DNA of 64,000 nucleotides. Origin: Xanthomonas sp. Leaf148 (lineage in GTDB: Bacteria > Pseudomonadota > Gammaproteobacteria > Xanthomonadales > Xanthomonadaceae). Every line of letters begins with the position of its first letter. Positions within the stretch are counted from its first letter, which is position 1. The translations under genes and the position numbers were made by a program. Under the pieces are notes generated by a model. That model was not told the origin of the DNA. It searched no databases and saw only the letters and a program-made list of their open reading frames with translations. This document shows, one piece after another, positions 56,582 to 64,000 of the stretch. Location: positions 484,118 through 548,117 of the forward strand of contig NZ_LMOP01000012.1 of assembly GCF_001423585.1 (NCBI RefSeq), read 5' to 3'.

Positions 56582-59500
56582 ATGAATCGCGTCTACCGTC
56601 TGGTCTTCAATCGCGCGCTGCGCGTGTGGCAAGTGGCATCCGAGTTGGTCCGTGCACCGGGTGGCAGCACGGGTGTTGCCGCTACGCGCGCGCACAGGCT
56701 CACGATGGAGCCACTGCAGTTTGCGATGTTGTGCGCGCTCGGCTTGGTCGGTGTCATCGACCTTGCTCAGGCACAGTCGGCTGGCCGTATCGTGGCCGAT
56801 CCAGCCGCGCCAGGTGGCGAGCGCCCGACGGTCCTGACCGCTCCCAATGGCGTGCCGATGGTCAACATCACCACGCCGTCGGCCGCAGGCGTGTCGCGCA
56901 ATCGCTATTCGCAGTTCGACGTCGGCCGCGAAGGCGCCATCCTCAACAATGCCCGTGGACAGACACAGACCCAAATGGGCGGCTGGGTGCAGGGCAACCC
57001 GTGGTTGGCCACCGGCAGCGCCAGGGTGATTCTCAATGAGGTCAACGGGCCGGCGAGCCGGCTCAATGGCTACGTGGAAGTCGCCGGGCCTCGCGCAGAA
57101 GTGATCATTGCCAATCCAGCCGGCATCCAGGTCGACGGTGGCGGGTTCCTCAACGCCAGCCGGGTGACGCTGACTACCGGCACACCTATCCTCTCCGGCG
57201 GGGCGCTGGAAGGCTATCGTGTGACCGGCGGCGCCATCCAGGTGGGCGGTGCGGGCCTGGATACCAGCGGCGCGGATTACACCGATCTGATCACCCGCTC
57301 GCTGCAGGTCAATGCCGGCATCTGGGCAAATCAGCTGCAGGCCAGCCTGGGCAACAACGTGGTCAGTGCCGACCAGGCACGCATCGCGCCGCAGACCGCC
57401 ACCGGTCAGGCACCCACCTTCGCACTGGACGTCGGCGCGCTGGGCGGCATGTTTGCCAACAAGATCTGGCTGGTCGGCAACGAACGCGGTGTCGGCGTGC
57501 GCAATGCCGGCAACATCGGCGCGCAAGCCGGCGAACTGGTCGTCACGGTGGATGGCCGGCTGGAAAACACCGGTGCCTTGCAATCGCGGCAAGACACGCG
57601 CATCACCTCAACTGGCGGTATCGCCAATGCCGGCACGCTGAGCGCCACGCGCGAATTACGCGCATCCACAGTGGCCGATCTGGACAACAGCGGTGGCGTG
57701 CTCAATGCGCAACGGCTGCAGATTGATGCGGCTGCATTACGTAACCAGAACGGCACTATCGAGCAGACCGGCGTGCAGGCACTGGCATTGAATGCCGGCA
57801 GTGTGCGTAACCGTGCCGATGGCAGCATCGGCGCAATCGCCGCCGTCGCGCCAAGCGACGGTGCAACGCCCGGCACCGGTGGCGACAACGGCGGCAACGG
57901 CAATAACGGCAGCACCGACGGTGGAAACGGCGGTACACCGCCTCCCGTCAGCGTGCCGACGCCTGGCATTGTGCCGCTTGCCGCAGGCGCGCTGACCGTC
58001 TCCGGCCTGATGGACAACGATGGTGGCCGCATCAACGGCGGCGGCTCGGTCTCGCTGTCGGCTGCAAATGGGCTGGACAACAGTGGCGGGCGGTTGGGCG
58101 TGTCCGCACTCAGCGCACGCGGCGACCTGAGCAATCGCGCCGGCACGCTCGCCGTCTATGGCGATGCCGATCTGCAGCTTGGCGCCTTGGTCAACGACCA
58201 GGGCCGCCTCACCGTGGCCAATACACTCGGCCTGGACACACAGGCGCTGAGCAACCGAGGCGGTGAACTGCGTCATGCCGGCGGTGCAGCGACCGCCTGG
58301 CAGGTGCGTGGGCTGCTGGATAACCAGGGCGGCGTGATTTCCAGCAATGCGGCAGCGCTGCAACTCAGCGCACAGGCAGTGGTCAATGCGCAGGGCCGCA
58401 TCGAACACGCCGGAACGCAAGGTCTGACGTTGTCGGCGCAGGACTGGTCCGGTGCCGGCGGCAGCATCGCCACACCGGGCGCGCTCACCTGGCGCGCAGG
58501 TGCGGTGGATCACCGCAATGCCACGGTGAGCACCACACAGCTCGAGCTGCAGGCAACCAGCCTCGATAACCGTGGTGGCGCGCTGCTCTCGACCGGCATT
58601 CAACCGGCGACGTTGCAAGTACGCGACCGCCTCGACAACGGCGATGGCGGCACCGTTGCCAGCAATGGCGATCTGCGTCTTCGCGCTGGCACGTTGGGCA
58701 ACGCGGGTGGCCAGATTCAGCAGGCCGGTAGCGGCATGCTGACCATCGATACCACCGCACTCGAGGGCCGCGCAGGACGCCTGATCAGCAACGGTGGGCT
58801 GGCGATCAATGGCGGGCGCATCGATCTTGCGCAAGGCGTCACGTCCGCCCAGCAGATTGGCATCGCTGCGGACACGCTCAGTACCGCGGGCGGCCGCCTG
58901 ACATCGCTTGGCGATCAAGCGCTGCGACTGACCGTGCGCGACAGCCTGGACAACCGCGATGGCAATCTTGCCAGCAATGCAGGCATCAACATCGTTGCAG
59001 GCTCCGTCGATAACCAGCGCGGCACGATCCTGGCGGCAGGCAGCGAACAGGCCGCCCTGGTCGTGGACGGCACATTGGACAACAGCGCCGGAACGATTTC
59101 CGGCAATGGCGCGGTGCAGCTGCAAGCCGGCAGCGTGATCAATCGCGGCGGCACGGTCGTTGCAGCCAATGGCGCTGCATTGCAGGTCACTGCAAGCAAT
59201 CTGCTGGACAACAGCCAGGGCGGCCGCCTCGCCGCCAGTGGCAACCTCACCGCACGTGCGTCCACGCTGGACAACCGTGGCGGCGCCATCGAACACGCCG
59301 GTACCGGCACCTTGAACGTCGACGCCGATACGCTCCAGGGCGCAGGCGGTAAATTGCTCAGCCTGGGGACGCTGCAGCTGGACGGCGGCGACCTCGCTCT
59401 TGGCGCCGGCAGCACCACCCAGGCCGAGCGCATCGTTGTCGATGCCGGCAACCTCAGCACCGCAGGCGGCCAGCTGAGTGCGACCGGTACAGATGCGTTA

Positions 59501-62500
59501 CGCCTCACCCTGACCGGTGCGCTCAACAACGATGGCGGCACTATCGCCGGCAACGGCGCGTTCGCCGTGCAGGCCGCGGCGCTATCCAACCGCGGCGGAA
59601 CCCTGGTGGCCGCTGGCAGCGCCGACGGCCGTCTCGACATCAGCGGGCAACTGGACAATGCAAACGGCCGCATTGCCAGCAACGGCAATACCCTGCACAT
59701 CGGTGCAGATCGGCTGATCAATCAGGACGGAACGCTCAGCCACTCCGGCACCGGTGGTCTGGAGATCGCAGTCACACGGCTGGACGGCAGCAAGGGCACC
59801 ATCGTGACCGGCGGCGCGTTGTCGGTGACAGCAACCGCGATCGATCACCGTGACGCAACCATCGGTGCAGACAGCGTGGAGCTGCAGGCACAGACCCTGG
59901 ACAACCGCGGCGGACGCATCGTGGCCAGTGGCAGCACGGCGAGCACTCTCCGTGCCAATGTAGTGAACAATGCCGGCGGCACCGTTGCAGGCAATGGCGA
60001 CCTGTCGCTGACCAGCGATGTGCTGGACAACACACGAGGCACGATCCAGCACGCAGGCAGCGGCCAACTGCAGATCGATGCACAGACACTTGCCGGCAAC
60101 GCGGGCAAGCTGATCAGCAACGGCAGCTTGCACGTGACCGGCCAGAGCACCGATCTACGCAATGCCACCACCTCTGCACGCACCATTGCAGTGGACACCG
60201 GCAACCTCACCACCGCAGGCGGCCAACTGTCGGCAAGCGGCGACCAGCAGCTGCGGCTGAGCGTTGGCAATACGCTCGACAACACTGGCGGCACCATCGG
60301 CGGCAACGGTGTGCTGGCAATCGGCGCACAGACGCTCATCAATACCCAGGGGACGCTGCAGGCCGCAGGTACGGGGCAGTCCACGCTGAACATCGACCAG
60401 GCCTTGCACAACCAGCGGGGCAAGGTCCTGCTGGCCGGTGACGGGCGCGTCGCCGCTGCAAGCATCGACAACCAGGCCGGTACCTTGCACGCAGCAGGCG
60501 GCATGTTGCGGGTAGACGTGGAGGGACTACTCGACAATCGCAGCCAGGGCGTGGTGTCCAGTACAGCTCAACTCGTCCTGGATGCCGGCACCCTCGATAA
60601 CGCGACCGGCAACGTCGTCGCCGGCACCGATCTCACGCTCGTCACCGATAACGCCATCGGCAACAACGGCGGCGCCATCCAGGCGACCAACGCACTGCGC
60701 CTGGAAGCGGCCGGTCTTTCCAACCGCGCCGGCAACATCATTGGCGGCAGCGCGGTGGTCGATACGCGGGCGCAGCTGCTGGACAACGTCGGCGGTACCA
60801 TCGGCAGCCAGGTCGGCACGCTGGAAATTCGCAGCGGCGCACTCAACAACGCCGGTGGTCGACTGCAGTCGCAAGCAGCCTTGTTGCTGCAAACCAATGG
60901 CCAAGCGATTACCAATACCGGCTCCGGCAGCAATGGCGGCATTCTCGCCAGCGGCCGTCTGCAGGTAGATGGCGGTGCATTGGATAACCGTGGCGGTGCG
61001 GTGTTTGCGCAAGGCGATGCACGCCTGACGGTCGCCAGCGTCGATAACAGCGCCGCTGGGGCATTGAGCGCCGCAGGCAATTTCGCGCTCACCAGCACGC
61101 GCATGAACAACGTCGGCGGCCGACTGCAGGCGGGGCAGAACGTCGACCTGACCTTGAACGGTGCGCTCGACAACCAAGCGGGCCTGGTCGCTGCAGGCAA
61201 CGTACTGACCTTGCATGCGTCCACCGTGGATAACCGCACCACGCGTGGCACCGGCGCACTGGGTCTGCAGGCCGGGCAGTTGCAGCTGCAGGCGCAATCG
61301 CTGGATAACCGCCAAGGACAAGTCATCACCGACGCTGCAGGCAACCTGCAACTGACGTCGTCGCTCAACAATGCAGGCGGCCAGATTTCCTCTGGCGGCA
61401 GCCTGGACATGCGTGCCGATGCAGTCGCCAACAGCGCCGGCCTGCTGCGGTCGGACGGCAACCAGAGCGTGACCGCACGCAACCTCAGCGGCGACGGGCA
61501 ACTGCAGTCGCAGAGCAATCTCACCCTCAGCTTGCGCGAAGGCCTGACCAACACCGGCGAGATGAGCGCCAACGGCACCCTGGCCATCCAGACCGATGGA
61601 GACTTGTCCAATCAAGGCATCCTGCGTGCAGGCAACCTCGACCTGGCTGCGCGCAACGTCGACAACGCCGCCAATGGCGAGATCAGCAGCCAGGGCATCA
61701 CGCACATCAAGACAGGCGGCCAGCTGGTCAATCGCGGGCTGATCGATGGTGCGGTGACCCACCTGGAAGCTGCCACGCTGGACAACGTCGGCACCGGACG
61801 CGTGTATGGCGACCATGTCGCAATCGCCGCAGGTCTGCTGCAGAACCGTGCCGAAACCATTGCCGGCGTCACCCGCGTGGCCACGGTGGCCGCACGCGAG
61901 CGCCTGGACCTGGGCGTGGGTCAACTGACCAATACCGATCGTGGCCTGATCTATAGCGATGGCGATGCCGCCATTGGCGGCAGCCTGGATGGCAATCGCC
62001 TGGCCACCGGCGTGGCACGGCAGATCGACAACCTGGGCTCCGTGATCGACGTAGCCGGCGATCTCGATCTGCAAGCGACCACAGTCAACAATATTCGCCA
62101 GAACGTGGTGGTGACTCAAACCACCACCACCCTGGCTCCGGTGCGCCTGGATCAGCCGACCTGGCGTAACAACGGCGAGAACGACACGTCCAATATTCGT
62201 TCGACCAGCAATTACGCGGCCCTCGAGATCTACTATCTCAGTCCTGACGATATTCTTGAGGACACGCCCTACACCACCCCGGACGGCTATCAGGTGCGTC
62301 GCGCGGTTATCCGCGTCACGCCACAGACCAGCGCTTATTTCTTCGCACGCGGCGGCATGTATCAAGCCACGGGCGAGCGATCGCGCCTGAATTCGCAATC
62401 GGGCACGCTGACCATCTACTACACCGGCCGCCAGGACAACCAGGTCAATCCGGACCAGGTGACCGCGGGCGCGGACGACCCGTTCCGAGAGCTGTCGCAG

Positions 62501-64000
62501 ATCCAGCCCGGCTCGCCCGCGTTTCGCTATAACAGCGACACCTTGCAGTACTCCAACGCCTACGGCACCTGCACCACCAATTGCGTGCAGCTGTGGGCGC
62601 AGTTCGCCTATACCGATCCCGATCACATCCTGATGAATCCGCAGGGCACCGGTGGCGGCAGGCTCAATGACAACGAGCGTTATCGGATTGCCACCCGTAC
62701 CGTGGTCGAAGATGTATTGCAGCCGGGTGCAGGACCAGAGGCGGTCATCCAGGCCGGCGGCACCCTGCGGATCGGCACCGATGCGTTACGCAACGAATAC
62801 GCACGCATCGCCGCTGGCGGCGATCTGGCGATCACAGGGCTGACGCATACCGCCAGTATCACCAACCTCGCTTACACCCTGTTCCGCACACATAGCTTCA
62901 GCAACGTCACCACCGCCTACAACGGCACGACCCGGAGCTGGAGCAACCCCTCCATCTCCGAGCAGATTGGCCAGATCGGGAGCCAGCTCACCAGCGGTGG
63001 CACGCTGAGCATCGATGTCGGCGATGTGAGCAACCTCAACCAGGGGCGCGACGCACCCAACGTGCGCGATGGCGCTGCGGTTGCCAACCTCAACATCCGC
63101 GGGTCGCAAGCAGCGCCCACCGGCACCGGCATAGGTGGCATTGCCGGCCCGGGTGGCGTGGCGACCAATGCCGCCGACCGCGCGCTGGCGGCGGCAACGC
63201 AGACCGCAGGACAGAGCGGCGCCGGCAACGTCGGCGGCGTCGGGAGCAGCGGCCCGGTGACGGGCGCACGTGTGGTCGATGCGGCCGGCGGCTCGCCGGA
63301 CCGTATCGCAATGGGCACGCCCGATACCCGCGCACCTAGCGGCAGCCTGTTCACGCTCAGGCCCGCCAGCGGCAACTACCTGGTCGAAACCGACCCGCAG
63401 TTCGCCGATTACCGCAGCTGGCTGGGCTCGGACTATCTGCTCAATCAGATGGGGTATTCCGCCGATGCGGTGCAAAAGCGCCTGGGCGATGGCTTCTACG
63501 AGCAAAAGCTGGTGCGCGAGCAGATTGGCCAACTCACTGGCCGGCGTTTTCTGGAAGGCTACAAGAGCGACGAAGCCCAGTACCAGGCATTGCTGGATGC
63601 CGGCGCCACCGTCGGCAAGGCCTGGAACCTGCGTCCGGGCGTAGCACTGACCGATGCGCAGATGGCCCAGCTCACCAGCGACATCGTCTGGCTGGTGGAG
63701 CAGACCGTCACCCTGCCCGATGGCAGCACCACCACCGCCCTCGTACCGCAGGTATACCTGCGGTTGCGCCCCGGCGACCTGGACGCCGGCGGCGCGCTGC
63801 TAGCCGGTGCCAACGTCGACGTCACCCTGGCCGGTGGCCTGAAAAACACCGGCACCATTGCCGGACGCCAGCTGGTGTCCATCGATGCCGGCCGCATCGA
63901 ACACCTGGGCGGCAGCATCAGCGGCGACCAGGTGGGGCTGCGCTCGGCCAGCGACATCCGTATCGAAGGCGCCAGCGTCAGTGCAGTGGATGCGCTGAGC
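56582..64000 (+). CDS. Filamentous haemagglutinin / CdiA-like TPS exoprotein (partial)
   Basis: The frame is open for all 2473 codons from the ATG (AAGGA upstream) to the window end. It begins with an extended signal peptide region (MNRVYRLVFNRALRVWQVAS) and a hydrophobic leader cleaved near AQAQ. The TPS domain follows with the NPAGI motif (ANPAGIQVDGGGFLNASRVT) and NG-type motifs. A Gly/Asn linker (about residues 430-455) precedes a very long series of about 20-residue repeats (DNRGG, LDNxGG, AGNG) predicting a beta-helix to about residue 1830. A non-repeat region (about 1840-2060) precedes the conserved YRSWLGSDYLLNQMGYSADA and RLGDGFYEQKLVREQIGQLT stretch of the FhaB/CdiA class. Adhesion or contact-dependent inhibition are possible; a toxin end would lie beyond the window. 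Confidence 0.93.
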   Translation, partial: MNRVYRLVFNRALRVWQVASELVRAPGGSTGVAATRAHRLTMEPLQFAMLCALGLVGVIDLAQAQSAGRIVADPAAPGGERPTVLTAPNGVPMVNITTPSAAGVSRNRYSQFDVGREGAILNNARGQTQTQMGGWVQGNPWLATGSARVILNEVNGPASRLNGYVEVAGPRAEVIIANPAGIQVDGGGFLNASRVTLTTGTPILSGGALEGYRVTGGAIQVGGAGLDTSGADYTDLITRSLQVNAGIWANQLQASLGNNVVSADQARIAPQTATGQAPTFALDVGALGGMFANKIWLVGNERGVGVRNAGNIGAQAGELVVTVDGRLENTGALQSRQDTRITSTGGIANAGTLSATRELRASTVADLDNSGGVLNAQRLQIDAAALRNQNGTIEQTGVQALALNAGSVRNRADGSIGAIAAVAPSDGATPGTGGDNGGNGNNGSTDGGNGGTPPPVSVPTPGIVPLAAGALTVSGLMDNDGGRINGGGSVSLSAANGLDNSGGRLGVSALSARGDLSNRAGTLAVYGDADLQLGALVNDQGRLTVANTLGLDTQALSNRGGELRHAGGAATAWQVRGLLDNQGGVISSNAAALQLSAQAVVNAQGRIEHAGTQGLTLSAQDWSGAGGSIATPGALTWRAGAVDHRNATVSTTQLELQATSLDNRGGALLSTGIQPATLQVRDRLDNGDGGTVASNGDLRLRAGTLGNAGGQIQQAGSGMLTIDTTALEGRAGRLISNGGLAINGGRIDLAQGVTSAQQIGIAADTLSTAGGRLTSLGDQALRLTVRDSLDNRDGNLASNAGINIVAGSVDNQRGTILAAGSEQAALVVDGTLDNSAGTISGNGAVQLQAGSVINRGGTVVAANGAALQVTASNLLDNSQGGRLAASGNLTARASTLDNRGGAIEHAGTGTLNVDADTLQGAGGKLLSLGTLQLDGGDLALGAGSTTQAERIVVDAGNLSTAGGQLSATGTDALRLTLTGALNNDGGTIAGNGAFAVQAAALSNRGGTLVAAGSADGRLDISGQLDNANGRIASNGNTLHIGADRLINQDGTLSHSGTGGLEIAVTRLDGSKGTIVTGGALSVTATAIDHRDATIGADSVELQAQTLDNRGGRIVASGSTASTLRANVVNNAGGTVAGNGDLSLTSDVLDNTRGTIQHAGSGQLQIDAQTLAGNAGKLISNGSLHVTGQSTDLRNATTSARTIAVDTGNLTTAGGQLSASGDQQLRLSVGNTLDNTGGTIGGNGVLAIGAQTLINTQGTLQAAGTGQSTLNIDQALHNQRGKVLLAGDGRVAAASIDNQAGTLHAAGGMLRVDVEGLLDNRSQGVVSSTAQLVLDAGTLDNATGNVVAGTDLTLVTDNAIGNNGGAIQATNALRLEAAGLSNRAGNIIGGSAVVDTRAQLLDNVGGTIGSQVGTLEIRSGALNNAGGRLQSQAALLLQTNGQAITNTGSGSNGGILASGRLQVDGGALDNRGGAVFAQGDARLTVASVDNSAAGALSAAGNFALTSTRMNNVGGRLQAGQNVDLTLNGALDNQAGLVAAGNVLTLHASTVDNRTTRGTGALGLQAGQLQLQAQSLDNRQGQVITDAAGNLQLTSSLNNAGGQISSGGSLDMRADAVANSAGLLRSDGNQSVTARNLSGDGQLQSQSNLTLSLREGLTNTGEMSANGTLAIQTDGDLSNQGILRAGNLDLAARNVDNAANGEISSQGITHIKTGGQLVNRGLIDGAVTHLEAATLDNVGTGRVYGDHVAIAAGLLQNRAETIAGVTRVATVAARERLDLGVGQLTNTDRGLIYSDGDAAIGGSLDGNRLATGVARQIDNLGSVIDVAGDLDLQATTVNNIRQNVVVTQTTTTLAPVRLDQPTWRNNGENDTSNIRSTSNYAALEIYYLSPDDILEDTPYTTPDGYQVRRAVIRVTPQTSAYFFARGGMYQATGERSRLNSQSGTLTIYYTGRQDNQVNPDQVTAGADDPFRELSQIQPGSPAFRYNSDTLQYSNAYGTCTTNCVQLWAQFAYTDPDHILMNPQGTGGGRLNDNERYRIATRTVVEDVLQPGAGPEAVIQAGGTLRIGTDALRNEYARIAAGGDLAITGLTHTASITNLAYTLFRTHSFSNVTTAYNGTTRSWSNPSISEQIGQIGSQLTSGGTLSIDVGDVSNLNQGRDAPNVRDGAAVANLNIRGSQAAPTGTGIGGIAGPGGVATNAADRALAAATQTAGQSGAGNVGGVGSSGPVTGARVVDAAGGSPDRIAMGTPDTRAPSGSLFTLRPASGNYLVETDPQFADYRSWLGSDYLLNQMGYSADAVQKRLGDGFYEQKLVREQIGQLTGRRFLEGYKSDEAQYQALLDAGATVGKAWNLRPGVALTDAQMAQLTSDIVWLVEQTVTLPDGSTTTALVPQVYLRLRPGDLDAGGALLAGANVDVTLAGGLKNTGTIAGRQLVSIDAGRIEHLGGSISGDQVGLRSASDIRIEGASVSAVDALS

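Noticed and set aside
57737..62626. Very long minus-strand frames opposite fhaB (519 and 699 codons)
   Set aside because: They are the complements of repeated Gly/Asp/Asn-rich codons in a high-G+C gene and have no signals of their own; the plus frame has clear ESPR and TPS motifs.
56582..64000. Repeats in fhaB as a CRISPR or satellite array
   Set aside because: The repetition is at protein level (DNxGG repeats) with variable nucleotides and no regular spacers.

Overview
The window is G+C-rich DNA with the gene set and repeats of a plant-associated Xanthomonas or close relative. Indicators are a GlgE / TreS-maltokinase / GlgB alpha-glucan operon, phenylalanine hydroxylase next to an Lrp-type regulator, a pectin and rhamnogalacturonan utilisation locus, large TonB-dependent receptors, GTAGGAGCGGC-type REP sequences and dispersed short hairpin repeats. 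No rRNA, tRNA, CRISPR array or intact insertion sequence was seen. The first gene (osmoprotectant-binding protein) and the last (filamentous haemagglutinin) run off the window.

Layout. 0-3.6 kb: osmoprotectant ABC system, EF-hand protein, fatty acyl desaturase, orphan ABC ATPase. 4-12.5 kb: AIM24/GYF protein, patatin-like lipoprotein, siderophore receptor with a Fur-box-like site, Lrp regulator divergent from phhA, DUF2442/DUF4375-like protein. 12.7-30.4 kb: M61 peptidase, then a pectin/rhamnogalacturonan locus: a rhamnogalacturonan acetylesterase fused to a cupin, RpiB-like isomerase, KduD, KduI, a LacI-type regulator, a GH43 enzyme, a TRAP transporter, an FAH-family hydratase, two esterases and a second acetylesterase. 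A nearly identical 19-bp site lies 60-64 bp upstream of both kduI and the FAH-TRAP-GH43 operon and is the likely operator of the LacI protein.

30.4-42.6 kb: a segment bounded by two copies of the 3' end of the acetylesterase gene. It holds a signalling TonB-dependent receptor with an STN domain, a FecI-type sigma factor and a FecR-type anti-sigma factor. Converging on these from the other strand is an operon of a free-standing secreted STN-domain protein and two paralogous secreted M16 zinc proteases. This is the best candidate for a little-described system: a surface-signalling receptor coupled to periplasmic proteolysis, possibly for importing and degrading a protein or peptide in the manner of FusA/FusC. 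Just outside are an IS5-type transposase remnant, an orphan gene and a duplicated, truncated phosphodiesterase gene, all signs of past rearrangement.

45.2-53.9 kb: the GlgE-pathway operon, with 4-bp ATGA overlaps, turning trehalose into branched alpha-glucan; its GlgE carries an N-terminal domain that looks like a decayed GH13 barrel. 54.1-64 kb: an A+T-rich control region, then fhaC and the first 2473 codons of fhaB, a two-partner secretion system whose exoprotein is of the FhaB/CdiA class.
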